From FEN-1297 sp964498065 (GTDB lineage Bacteria > Bacteroidota > Ignavibacteria > Ignavibacteriales > Ignavibacteriaceae): a stretch of DNA of 64,000 nt. A program made the position numbers and the translations under genes. The notes below the pieces were generated by a model. It saw only the letters and a program-made list of their open reading frames with translations, was not told where the DNA came from and did not search any database. The DNA lies in the NCBI GenBank assembly GCA_964498065.1, contig CAZCFZ010000017.1:1-64000 (forward strand). The letters run 5' to 3'. Below are positions 16,926-25,139 of the stretch, one piece after another. Position 1 is the first letter of the stretch. Each line of letters starts with the position of its first letter.

Positions 16926-17507
16926 GTGTCAGCAAAAAAAATTCTGATGATAGTTGGCGATTTCGTCGAAGATTATGAAGTGATGGTGCCGTTTCAAATA
17001 TTAACTATGGTTGGTCACCAGGTAGATGCTGTATGCCCAGATAAAAAAGCCGGAGATACTGTAAAGACTGCAGTACACGATTTTGTTGGTGATCAAACTT
17101 ATGTAGAATTAACCGGTCATAGATTTAAACTGAATGCGGATTTCGATAAAGTTAAACCTGAAAAATATGATGCGCTAGTGATCCCTGGCGGAAGAGCTCC
17201 CGAATACTTGCGTTTAAATAAAAGAGTTATTGATATTGTTAAAAATTTTGAAAACAAACCTATTGCTGCTATTTGTCATGGACCTCAAATATTAGCGGCA
17301 GCGGATATGTTGAAAGGCAAACATATGATTTCTTATCCTGCAGTAGGCCCGGAATGTAAAATAGCCGGTGCAAATTACGGAGAAATTAGTGCCGGTGCGG
17401 ATAATGCCGTAACCGACGGCAATTTGGTGACGGCGCCTGCCTGGCCTGCTCATTCGCAATGGATGAAGCAATTTTTAAAAGTACTCGGTTCGACTGTAGA
17501 ACCTTAA
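16926..17507 (+). CDS. DJ-1/PfpI family protein
   Basis: 193 residues. Starts at GTG 16926 directly after AAGGAGGAAG. Class I glutamine-amidotransferase-like fold; the nucleophile elbow is AAICHGPQ (Cys117, His118), with the conserved VIPGGRAPEYLR upstream. Members are proteases, deglycases or chaperone-like stress proteins; the PfpI/YhbO-type layout fits best. Deglycase activity in this family is debated, so I do not assign it. Cytoplasmic, monocistronic. Confidence 0.9.
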   Translation: MSAKKILMIVGDFVEDYEVMVPFQILTMVGHQVDAVCPDKKAGDTVKTAVHDFVGDQTYVELTGHRFKLNADFDKVKPEKYDALVIPGGRAPEYLRLNKRVIDIVKNFENKPIAAICHGPQILAAADMLKGKHMISYPAVGPECKIAGANYGEISAGADNAVTDGNLVTAPAWPAHSQWMKQFLKVLGSTVEP

Positions 17508-17823
17508 AATTTTGCGAAAATGAAAAAAAGCTAATATGTTAAATAAAACTAAAACTATACTAAAAATTGAGATTTACTTCTAAATAAATTAACCTCTTTT
17601 TGTGATATGCGTTATTAATTAATTTATACCAAGATTTTAACATTGAAAAATTTTCTAAATTTTTGTATATAAAAACATAGTTCATACATTTTAAATAAGG
17701 TGCACTAATTATTCTCCTTAATATACTGCTTTTTGATTAGTTAAAATAATATAGAAAATTAAAAATCTTAAATGTAACCCCGTAATAAAACATTTAATGA
17801 TTTTAACATATAAGGAGATAGTA

Positions 17824-18057
17824 ATGGAGACAATTTTTGATCATAATGTTACAGGGGTAGAACTGGAAGTATTGAATTCTTTCATCCCAAGCAGACTCAT
17901 CAGAAGTAAAGAAAAATATATGGTTAATATTGATAAGGATAAAAGTAATGCGGATCTTTATCACCTTTATATGCTTCGTGGTGAGAATAAAAAAGCCGAA
18001 TTATATCTGAAAAAAATAAAAGATCCTGAATACAAATATATCCTTTCATCATTTTAA
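17824..18057 (+). CDS. Small protein of unknown function (77 aa)
   Basis: ATG 17824 follows AAGGAGATAGTA; an upstream in-frame ATG at 17797 has no site. The product is a soluble, charged 77-residue protein (DLYHLYMLRGENKKAELYL helix-like part). I recognise no family. It has its own 300-bp upstream region (17508-17823, AT-rich, nothing recognised) and a very strong hairpin after it, so it is probably a single-gene transcript. Good ribosome site and isolated unit argue that it is a real gene. Confidence 0.75.
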   Translation: METIFDHNVTGVELEVLNSFIPSRLIRSKEKYMVNIDKDKSNADLYHLYMLRGENKKAELYLKKIKDPEYKYILSSF

Positions 18058-18087
18058 TTTAAGGAATTATGTCTATTTTTAATATAA

Positions 18088-18131
18088 ATATTGAATAGAG
18101 GGATTATTTTTATAATCCCTCTATTCAATAT
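18088..18131. terminator. Perfect 20-bp hairpin between convergent genes
   Basis: ATATTGAATAGAGGGATTAT pairs without mismatch to its complement (18112-18131) across a TTTT loop. It lies between the small-protein gene (+) and the SHOCT gene (-) and could stop transcription from both sides. No long T-run follows on either strand. Confidence 0.65.
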
Positions 18132-18182
18132 ATCTTATTGAAAGAGAATACATAATTAAATCCTAATCAATAAAAATCTAAA

Positions 18183-18410
18183 TTAGGACTCAAGATCTTT
18201 CTTCATAATTTCAAATTCTTCTTTTGTAATCTCACCGTTTGCGTACCTGCGTTTTATAATATCAAGTGGAGTATCTCTAACCCGTTGGTTGTTGTTATTT
18301 TTTTGATTTCTATTTGATCCATGAACTATTACCCAGACAATCAAGAGAATTACCGCTATCCGGAAAATCCAGCTAAACCAAAGACCTCCTAAGAAAAATT
18401 CTTCAAACAT
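18183..18410 (-). CDS. SHOCT domain membrane protein (75 aa)
   Basis: Residues about 7-29 form one transmembrane helix; an Asn/Gln-rich linker follows, then a C-terminal SHOCT motif (PLDIIKRRYANGEITKEEF, about 48-66), a short domain found at the ends of many bacterial proteins and thought to mediate oligomerisation. The start overlaps the TetR gene stop by 8 bp, so it is co-translated with the regulator. Function unknown. Confidence 0.87.
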   Translation of the reverse strand: MFEEFFLGGLWFSWIFRIAVILLIVWVIVHGSNRNQKNNNNQRVRDTPLDIIKRRYANGEITKEEFEIMKKDLES

Positions 18411-18990
18411 AAACTAATCCCTTTTTAATAATTTGTTTTAAATTTTGTCTTAAAGTATCACTTTGAATAGAATGAGGATTTTTTGCCCAAATGTCCAGGA
18501 GATATCTGATTCCCCCGAATAAAAAATAACAAAAAATTTTTATATCTATATTTTTATTTATGATTCCTTCATTCATTCCGTCTTTTAAAATTTTTTCACC
18601 GTCTTGGAGAAATTGATTATAGTATTTTATCCAGCGGTGATATGATTTGGGAATATTAATTTGATCGTTTACAAATACTATCGCTAAATTTTGGTCGGCG
18701 GTAAAGAGATCGAAAAAATAATCAATTAGTAAGTTTATCTTTTCAATCGGGGTAAATTTATTATCGCTTACCAGTAATGAAATTTTTTGAAAAAGCTGTT
18801 TCCATATATTTTCAAATATCATATTAAGAATCGCTTCTTTACTTTCAAATTTGGATTGTATAATATCTACGGTAGTATCAGCTGATTTCGCAATTTTGTT
18901 AAAATCGGAATTGTGAAAACCTTCTTGTGCAAAAACCTTTATTGCGGCATCCAGTATTTTATTCTCTATATCAATTTCTATCTTTTTCAC
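18403..18990 (-). CDS. TetR/AcrR-family transcriptional regulator
   Basis: 195 residues. The N-terminal helix-turn-helix is typical: ILDAAIKVFAQEGFHNSDFNKIAKSADTTV..IQSKFESKEAIL (residues about 12-57), followed by an all-helical ligand/dimer domain. The C-terminal ILKDGMNEGIINKNIDIKIF segment resembles the FadR-type (fatty-acid) TetR branch, which is only a hint. The target may be its own operon with the SHOCT gene. Upstream 186 bp to the divergent M15 peptidase gene could hold a shared operator. Confidence 0.9.
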   Translation of the reverse strand: MKKIEIDIENKILDAAIKVFAQEGFHNSDFNKIAKSADTTVDIIQSKFESKEAILNMIFENIWKQLFQKISLLVSDNKFTPIEKINLLIDYFFDLFTADQNLAIVFVNDQINIPKSYHRWIKYYNQFLQDGEKILKDGMNEGIINKNIDIKIFCYFLFGGIRYLLDIWAKNPHSIQSDTLRQNLKQIIKKGLVYV

Positions 18991-19176
18991 CCTAGGATAA
19001 AAATATAATTTTATTATTAAAATTTTTCTGTTTTTTATTAATAAAATATTTTTTACATAAAGATTAAAATAATAAATTGAACCTTCGATAATATAATATT
19101 AGCGGATTAAATTTTGTTGCTATTATAATTAAAAAATTTTAAAAATAACATGAATTAATTAATAGGACTTTTTCGA

Positions 19177-19959
19177 TTGATAAGAAAGATATTTATTACA
19201 ATTATCGGTTTGTTTATCATTATCACGGCTTCTATTGCCGTCCTTTATTTTCAGAAGCCTGATTTTACATATTTAAACTTAGTACAAAGATATGCAGCTA
19301 GAAAAGTGGCCGAACGCTTTGATAAAACAATAAATAAAATGCCGAAAGATAAACGTACGATAGTTGACTATGATACTCTGATGAATAGTCTGGATCCTAT
19401 AGAAAGAGATTTCGCATCCAGGATTTTTGATATTGATCCTAAAAAATTAGGATTTAAAGGTCCGTTTTATTCAATGAACAAGCCATATGATTTAATTGAA
19501 ATTCCTTCTGTTGAAGAAGGAAACAGACAAACATGCATTCAGTATTGTCCGAAGCATTCATATAAAGATTATCTGAAAATGACTGCTCAAATGCAGAAGG
19601 ATATCGGTAAAAAATTATATATCGATTCCGGTTATCGTTCACCGGGAAGACAGGCATATCTTTTCTTTCACTATTTAACAACAAGCAGTAAGTATTCGTT
19701 AAAAGAAAATGCGAAACGTATCGCAATGCCGGGTTACAGCGAACACGGCAGCCCAACCGACAATGCTGTTGATTTTTGTACCAAAGACGGTATTGGTGAT
19801 TTAAGCGGTCGCCAATCAGCAAATGACTTTACTAAGCTTCCCGAATACAAGTGGATGCTGAAAAATGCAGCTAAATATAATTTCTATTTATCTTATCCCG
19901 AAAATAATAAATGGGGTGTCGCTTTTAAACCCTGGCACTGGCATTGGGAAAAGAAATAA
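19177..19959 (+). CDS. M15-family D-Ala-D-Ala carboxypeptidase-like protein (VanY type)
   Basis: 260 residues from a TTG start at 19177, chosen because no ATG precedes the membrane segment and AGGA lies about 9 bases upstream. An N-terminal hydrophobic helix (7-25) anchors or exports it. IDSGYRSPGRQ, the zinc motif SEHGSPTDNAVDF (two residues longer between His and Asp than the usual SxHxxGxAxD) and the final WHWHW are M15B marks. It would trim D-Ala from peptidoglycan stem peptides. It ends 1 bp from the convergent next gene. Confidence 0.88.
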   Translation: MIRKIFITIIGLFIIITASIAVLYFQKPDFTYLNLVQRYAARKVAERFDKTINKMPKDKRTIVDYDTLMNSLDPIERDFASRIFDIDPKKLGFKGPFYSMNKPYDLIEIPSVEEGNRQTCIQYCPKHSYKDYLKMTAQMQKDIGKKLYIDSGYRSPGRQAYLFFHYLTTSSKYSLKENAKRIAMPGYSEHGSPTDNAVDFCTKDGIGDLSGRQSANDFTKLPEYKWMLKNAAKYNFYLSYPENNKWGVAFKPWHWHWEKK

Positions 19960-19960
19960 A

Positions 19961-20287
19961 TTAATTATTCGATATTCTATTATTCATCTGTTTTAACAGA
20001 GTAAACATATAGCTTAATAAGATTCCTGCTGAAACCAGCCATTGAATGTTTCCGCTAAAAAAAATAGGGCATGTTATCTGCACCAAAACCAGCACAATTA
20101 ATAATCCTGCTATTCTTGTAAAAGAGCCCGGCATAATCATAAAATTGTTCTTGAGTTTACCCTCTCTTTGCAATTTTTTATTCTTCAACAGAGCCTGGTT
20201 TTGAACTAATCCGAATAATAATCCTATTACTCCGCCGGTTATTAAAGCAAGTATGGAAAATAAAAGTGAAAATGATTGACTGTTCAT
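19961..20287 (-). CDS. Small multi-pass membrane protein of unknown function
   Basis: 108 residues with three probable membrane helices (about 7-27, 56-75, 79-98) and a basic cytoplasmic loop (KNKKLQREGKLKNN). I do not recognise a family. It lies downstream of amt on the same strand but behind a clear terminator, so it is probably separately transcribed. Confidence 0.7.
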   Translation of the reverse strand: MNSQSFSLLFSILALITGGVIGLLFGLVQNQALLKNKKLQREGKLKNNFMIMPGSFTRIAGLLIVLVLVQITCPIFFSGNIQWLVSAGILLSYMFTLLKQMNNRISNN

Positions 20288-20306
20288 TATTTTATCTTTC
20301 TACATT

Positions 20307-20345
20307 AAAACTAAAAAAATTGTGTGAGGATAAATTCCTCACACA
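20307..20345 (-). terminator. Rho-independent terminator of amt
   Basis: Read on the minus strand, a perfect 10-bp stem TGTGTGAGGA / TCCTCACACA with a 5-base loop is followed at once by ATTTTTTTAG. It sits 14 bp after the amt stop. Confidence 0.88.
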
Positions 20346-20358
20346 TTTAACATCTAAT

Positions 20359-21927
20359 TTAAGTTCTCGGATGCGTAATTTCTGCAGCTTTATCCATTTC
20401 AAATCCGTTATACCCAAGAACTCCCATTTCCGGAATATCCAGTCCGTCAATTTCAACTTCTTGAGGTACACGGTTACCAATTAATTTCTCGATTGTTTTA
20501 AATACAACATATGATATAATTGAAAGAGTAACAAAGCAGGTAATTACACCAATAAGTTCGGCTGCGAATTGACCCAATCCTCCGCCATAAAATAATCCTC
20601 TTACGGTACCTGCAACGCCGTTCCATCCGTCTCCATATGTTCCGTCGGCAAATAACCCGATTGCCAAGCACCCCCATGCACCGTTAACACCGTGAACTGA
20701 GATTGCACCAACAGGATCATCAATTTTTAATTTATCAAAAAAGAAAACTGATTCAACAACCAGAACTCCCGAAACTAATCCTATCACAACGGCGCCGGCA
20801 GCACTGACGAACGCGCATGGAGCTGTTATTGCAACCAGACCAGCTAACATCCCGTTTGCCATCATTGAGGGATCCGGTTTTTTTGTGCGGAACCACCACA
20901 TCCAGAGTGTTGCCGCTAATGCACCGGTAGCACTTGCCAGCATAGTATTTACGGCAATAACACTAATTCGTAAATCTGTTCCTGCCAAAGTTGAACCGGG
21001 ATTAAACCCGAACCATCCGAAAGCAAGAATAAAAGTTCCGATAATAGCCATAGGTATACTATGCGGTGGCACGGGATTTATACTTCCGTCTTTATTATAC
21101 TTACCGTATCTTGGGCCAAGGAGCCATGCATAAATTAAACCGATTACACCACCTTGCATATGGACTACAGAGGAACCTGCAAAATCTACATGGCCGTGTC
21201 CCAATCCGAAATTAGTACCTAATTGAGCCAGCCATCCGCCGCCCCATACCCAGTTTCCAAAAATTGGATACATTATACTTCCTATGAAAATGCCATAAAT
21301 CATAAAAGCAGAAAATTTCCATCTCTCTGCAGCAGCGCCGGTTGGAATGGTAGCTGTTGTATCCATAAAAACCATTTGGAACAAGAATAATGTAAATACT
21401 GCGGTATCATAGCCGGCACCTTTTAAGAAAAATCCGCTCCAGCCCAACAGCCCGAATGGTTTTCCAAAAAGGTTAATTGTTATTTCATGACTTAATCCCG
21501 CGTATCCTCCAAGCGTTCCCAGCGATCCTATTCCGCCGAACATAAAAGCGAAACCGCAAATGTAAAATCCCAGCATACCTAAGGGATAAATCATAAAATT
21601 CATTGATATTGTATGAGCCACATTTTTTGCTCGAGTTAAGCCTGCTTCTACCATTGCAAAACCTGCTTGCATAAACATTACTAGGAATCCTGTAATTAGA
21701 GTCCACATAAAGTTAATGGCTACTCGGTTATGTCCTGCAGCGTCTCCGACTTCGGTTAAAGTTGGATGGCCAGGAGTTGCAGCCGGAACATCGTTTATTG
21801 TACCGGTTTTTGTCCCGGAGGGATCTGGTACATTGCCTGCATATGCAACTGCCGGTAGAGCAGCGTTCATTACTGTCAGTATAAGGACAATGTACACGAA
21901 TACATTGAAGAATTTAGATATTCTCAT
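20359..21927 (-). CDS. amt: Ammonium transporter Amt
   Basis: 522 residues. A cleavable signal peptide (1-30, ending PAVAYAG), then about 11 membrane helices. WTLITGFLVMFMQAGFAMVEAGL, the GGxxVHxxGG-like segment DFAGSSVVHMQGGVIGL, and SVHGVNGAWGCLAIGLF with the second pore histidine are Amt hallmarks. It conducts ammonium across the inner membrane and is gated by PII proteins. It is the last gene of glnB-porin-amt on the minus strand and is closed by a strong terminator. Expression likely follows nitrogen status. Confidence 0.95.
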   Translation of the reverse strand: MRISKFFNVFVYIVLILTVMNAALPAVAYAGNVPDPSGTKTGTINDVPAATPGHPTLTEVGDAAGHNRVAINFMWTLITGFLVMFMQAGFAMVEAGLTRAKNVAHTISMNFMIYPLGMLGFYICGFAFMFGGIGSLGTLGGYAGLSHEITINLFGKPFGLLGWSGFFLKGAGYDTAVFTLFLFQMVFMDTTATIPTGAAAERWKFSAFMIYGIFIGSIMYPIFGNWVWGGGWLAQLGTNFGLGHGHVDFAGSSVVHMQGGVIGLIYAWLLGPRYGKYNKDGSINPVPPHSIPMAIIGTFILAFGWFGFNPGSTLAGTDLRISVIAVNTMLASATGALAATLWMWWFRTKKPDPSMMANGMLAGLVAITAPCAFVSAAGAVVIGLVSGVLVVESVFFFDKLKIDDPVGAISVHGVNGAWGCLAIGLFADGTYGDGWNGVAGTVRGLFYGGGLGQFAAELIGVITCFVTLSIISYVVFKTIEKLIGNRVPQEVEIDGLDIPEMGVLGYNGFEMDKAAEITHPRT

Positions 21928-21951
21928 TTTGACTCCATTTATTGTTTTTAA

Positions 21952-23046
21952 TTAAAAAGAATAGACTGATCCAATTAAGATTGTGTTTTGATTATTCTTA
22001 GCCAAATTTCCTGTATTGTCTTCAAATGCAGATACATTTGACCAATCTCTTCTAAATTCTATTCGAGTAAATAAATCATCGGTAAATGAGTACTGGTATG
22101 TAATAGTAATTTCCTTTAAATCTTGAATAAGTCCTGTTGTAAAACCATTTTGATCATTGTATACTTCAGCACGTAATCCCAGATAGGATTTTTTATCGAT
22201 AGAATATTTTCCAGTTATTGCGGCTCCTTTCCAAACAGCAGTTCCGTTTGGAGCCAATGCTTCTTCTCCATAATCCGCGTTAATAGTAAAAAATAAAGCA
22301 TCTGCGGCTTGATAGTTAATAATAGTATCGAATACATTTCTTTTTTTTGTGCTGTTGGTTTCTTCGGGTCCGCCGATCCAGTTTTCAATAAAAGTAAAAG
22401 AAGAAGTAGGCGACCAGCTAATTTCCGCACCTAATGTTTTCCCTTTATTATTATCAACAATATTGTTCCACCCGTTATATAGATAGAGAGTTGCATTAAA
22501 CTCATCACTAAAAGGATAATTTGCAGATATCCCCAAATGATAGAACGGTATAGCGTAGGCAAAAAGAATAGATCTGCTGTAATTGATATTGCCAGAGGTT
22601 TCAATTACTTCGCCGCCCATATGTGTTACCAATTTACCGGCGTTTATAGTTAATCCGTTTCCCCAGGGGACTACTGCAGTCAAATAGGCATCTTCCACAT
22701 TTCTTAAGGATTTTTCTCCTCCTAAGCTTGCATCACTATTGACAATATCCATGGTTTGTCCGAATCCAAGATCAATTCTAAATCCGACCGGTGAGGCAGA
22801 TTTCTGCAGGACAAGTTTGGCAAAATTTAAATTGAATTGATTTTCGTATATATCAAAATTTCTATAATCATTAATATGGCTTGCAGGATTATTGAAATTT
22901 TTACTAAAGTTTACATCTACCATACCGCTTATTGAAAGAGGATTTGATACAGTATCTTTAGTTTGAGAGTAACTGATATTTGCCATCGTTAAGAAAATTA
23001 AACTTGCAAACAATGCATTTTTCTTAGTTATAAATGTTTTTTTCAT
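21952..23046 (-). CDS. Outer-membrane beta-barrel porin (BBP2/OmpL-like)
   Basis: 364 residues from ATG 23046, preceded by TAGGATTAAT; an upstream in-frame start at 23088 would precede a normal signal peptide with 14 extra residues. Signal peptide 1-27 (ends ISYSQ). The remainder is beta-rich with alternating strands and ends in a C-terminal aromatic (VYSF), as outer-membrane barrels do; PVGFRIDLGFGQTMDI, NAGKLVTHMGGEVIE and RIEFRRDWS match the putative beta-barrel porin 2 family. Sandwiched between glnB and amt, it probably lets ammonium or another nitrogen source through the outer membrane (inference). Confidence 0.85.
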   Translation of the reverse strand: MKKTFITKKNALFASLIFLTMANISYSQTKDTVSNPLSISGMVDVNFSKNFNNPASHINDYRNFDIYENQFNLNFAKLVLQKSASPVGFRIDLGFGQTMDIVNSDASLGGEKSLRNVEDAYLTAVVPWGNGLTINAGKLVTHMGGEVIETSGNINYSRSILFAYAIPFYHLGISANYPFSDEFNATLYLYNGWNNIVDNNKGKTLGAEISWSPTSSFTFIENWIGGPEETNSTKKRNVFDTIINYQAADALFFTINADYGEEALAPNGTAVWKGAAITGKYSIDKKSYLGLRAEVYNDQNGFTTGLIQDLKEITITYQYSFTDDLFTRIEFRRDWSNVSAFEDNTGNLAKNNQNTILIGSVYSF

Positions 23047-23071
23047 ATTAATCCTATTTTGTTTAAAATTA

Positions 23072-23410
23072 TTAGAAAGCACTCTCACCTGTTTCTTCTG
23101 TCCTCACCCTTATTACTTCATCAATTGTAGAAACAAATAACTTACCGTCCCCGACCTGCCCCGTCTTTGCTGCTTTAACAATAGCTGCAATAGCAGTTTC
23201 CAGAGAGCTATCCGGTACAATAACTACTATTAAGATTTTAGGAATAAAATCAATTTGATATTCCGCGCCCCTATAAACCTCTGTTTGACCCTTTTGCCGC
23301 CCGATTCCTCGTACCTCTAAAATCGTCATCCCTTTTAAGCCTGCCTCGATCAGTGATTCCTTCACCTCGTCAAGTTTATGAGGTCTGATGATTGCTTCGA
23401 TTTTTTTCAT
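23072..23410 (-). CDS. glnB: Nitrogen regulatory protein P-II (GlnB/GlnK)
   Basis: 112 residues, exact family length. The T-loop has Tyr51 (VYRGAEYQIDF), the site of uridylylation in many bacteria; TGQVGDGKLFV is the ATP/2-oxoglutarate-binding part. A trimeric sensor of 2-oxoglutarate, ATP and ADP that blocks Amt when nitrogen is plentiful. Linkage to amt suggests a GlnK-type role; the symbol glnK would be equally fair. The upstream 368 bp is shared with divergent asnS. Confidence 0.95.
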   Translation of the reverse strand: MKKIEAIIRPHKLDEVKESLIEAGLKGMTILEVRGIGRQKGQTEVYRGAEYQIDFIPKILIVVIVPDSSLETAIAAIVKAAKTGQVGDGKLFVSTIDEVIRVRTEETGESAF

Positions 23411-23525
23411 GTGATGTGTTCCTTCTTTTTATTATAGATTATGATTTGGTTATGTCTCATTACGAATTACAAATAGTATAAAATGTTAAATGATAGAATC
23501 AGATTATCCTTAAATTATAAAAAAT

Positions 23526-23554
23526 AAAGGTAAGCTAACCTTATTTTATAAGGT
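23526..23554. promoter_or_regulatory. Alternating AAGGT half-sites between glnB and asnS
   Basis: AAGGT, ACCTTAT and ATAAGGT follow one another; ACCTTAT-TTT-ATAAGGT (23538-23554) is a perfect inverted repeat, and AGGTAAGCTAACCT (23528-23541) is an imperfect palindrome. The arrangement looks like an operator for a dimeric repressor. It lies about 120 bp from glnB and 225 bp from asnS. The rest of the 23411-23778 gap is AT-rich. Confidence 0.4.
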
Positions 23555-23729
23555 AAATTAAAATATCTACATTAATTATTAAGAAAATAATTGGAATTTG
23601 TCAAGTTTATTTTAATAAAAAATTAAAATTTCCATAATAAATTAAGTTTTGTGATAATTTTGGCATAAAAATTTTCAATCAAATTGTATGTTTAAACCTA
23701 AATTCTAAAAAGTTATAAGAATTTAACTT

Positions 23730-23761
23730 TTTGCATTTATTTCGCTTGCTCTTTATATTTG
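23730..23761 (+). promoter_or_regulatory. Bacteroidetes-type promoter of asnS
   Basis: TTTG (23730-23733), 20 bases, then TATATTTG (23754-23761) matches the Bacteroidetes housekeeping consensus TTTG-N19..21-TAnnTTTG exactly. Transcription would start near 23768, leaving a very short leader. Confidence 0.7.
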
Positions 23762-23778
23762 AAACTTAAATTTTAACA

Positions 23779-25086
23779 TTGAAAATCTTAAAACGGTTAA
23801 TTTTGATAAAAGATTTAGCTCAATATGTCGGTCAGGAAGTTACTCTTAAGGGGTGGCTTTATAATAAACGTTCAAGCGGTAAAGTTAAATTTATAATACT
23901 CAGAGACGGATCTGGACTTCTTCAATGTGTATTTTTTAAAGGAAATGTATCGGAAGAAGTATTTGAAACTGTGGATAAAATTGGTCAGGAATCTTCTATT
24001 GAAGTTAAAGGTAAAGTTAAAGTTGAGTCGCGCGCGCCCGGCGGATATGAACTTGATGGTGTTGATTTGAAAATTATCTCCGAAGCACATGATTATCCCA
24101 TCACACCAAAAGAACACGGTGTTGAATTTTTAATGGATAACCGTCACCTTTGGTTAAGGTCGAGTAAACAAGTCGCTATACTTCGAATAAGACACAGACT
24201 GGTTAAAGCAATAAGAGATTTTTTTGATAAACGCGGATTTACGTTAATGGATCCGCCTATTTTAACTCCTGCTGCGTGCGAAGGAACTTCTACACTGTTT
24301 GAAACTAATTATTTTGACCTTGGCAAAGCGTATCTTACTCAATCAGGACAATTATATGCTGAAGCTGGAGCTATGGCTTTAGGAAAGGTTTATACGTTCG
24401 GTCCCACTTTCCGTGCAGAAAAGTCTAAAACAAGAAGACATCTTACTGAATTTTGGATGGTGGAACCTGAAGTTGCTTTTGCTGATTTATATGATGATAT
24501 GGATTTAGCGGAAGAGTTTCTTGAATATGTGGTTCAAACAATACTTAAAGAGAAAGAAGAAGAACTTAAAGTTTTGGAACGTGATACTACTATATTAAAG
24601 AATGTTAAAAAGCCGTTACCTCGAATTTCATATGATGAAGCTGTTGATATATTGAGAAAGAATAATATTGAATTTGAATATGGCAATGATCTGGGCGGAG
24701 GAGATGAAACCATAGTATCAAGCCAGTTTGATAGGCCTGTTATGGTACACCATTATCCTGCCGAAGTTAAAGCGTTTTATATGAAAAGAGATCCTGGAAA
24801 CGATAAGTTTGCAATGGCGGTCGATGTATTGGCTCCGGAAGGTTATGGTGAAATTATAGGCGGCAGTCAGAGAGAAGATGATTATAATACTTTATTGAAA
24901 AGAATTAAGGAACATAACCTGCCCCAAGAAGCTTTTGAATGGTATCTGGATTTGAGAAGGTACGGTTCTGTACCGCATTCGGGTTTCGGCTTAGGTTTGG
25001 AAAGAACTGTTGCCTGGATTTGCGGCTTAGAGCATGTTAGAGAAACAATCCCTTTCCCAAGATTGATTTATAGAAATACTCCTTGA
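23779..25086 (+). CDS. asnS: Asparaginyl-tRNA synthetase
   Basis: 435 residues from TTG 23779; a second TTG at 23803 would remove 8 residues and fits the family N-terminus as well, so the start is uncertain. An N-terminal OB-fold (VGQEVTLKGWLYNKRSSGK) binds the anticodon; the class II catalytic core shows motif 2 (FRAEKSKTRRHLTEFWMVEPE region) and motif 3 (GFGLGLERTVAWICG). It charges tRNA-Asn with asparagine. It heads the nuoJ-N gene group by 53 bp, with no terminator visible between them. Confidence 0.94.
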   Translation: MKILKRLILIKDLAQYVGQEVTLKGWLYNKRSSGKVKFIILRDGSGLLQCVFFKGNVSEEVFETVDKIGQESSIEVKGKVKVESRAPGGYELDGVDLKIISEAHDYPITPKEHGVEFLMDNRHLWLRSSKQVAILRIRHRLVKAIRDFFDKRGFTLMDPPILTPAACEGTSTLFETNYFDLGKAYLTQSGQLYAEAGAMALGKVYTFGPTFRAEKSKTRRHLTEFWMVEPEVAFADLYDDMDLAEEFLEYVVQTILKEKEEELKVLERDTTILKNVKKPLPRISYDEAVDILRKNNIEFEYGNDLGGGDETIVSSQFDRPVMVHHYPAEVKAFYMKRDPGNDKFAMAVDVLAPEGYGEIIGGSQREDDYNTLLKRIKEHNLPQEAFEWYLDLRRYGSVPHSGFGLGLERTVAWICGLEHVRETIPFPRLIYRNTP

Positions 25087-25139
25087 TGGTTTGGGTTTAG
25101 TTAACTCTTTTTTTGTAACCTAAACATGATTAATAAATA

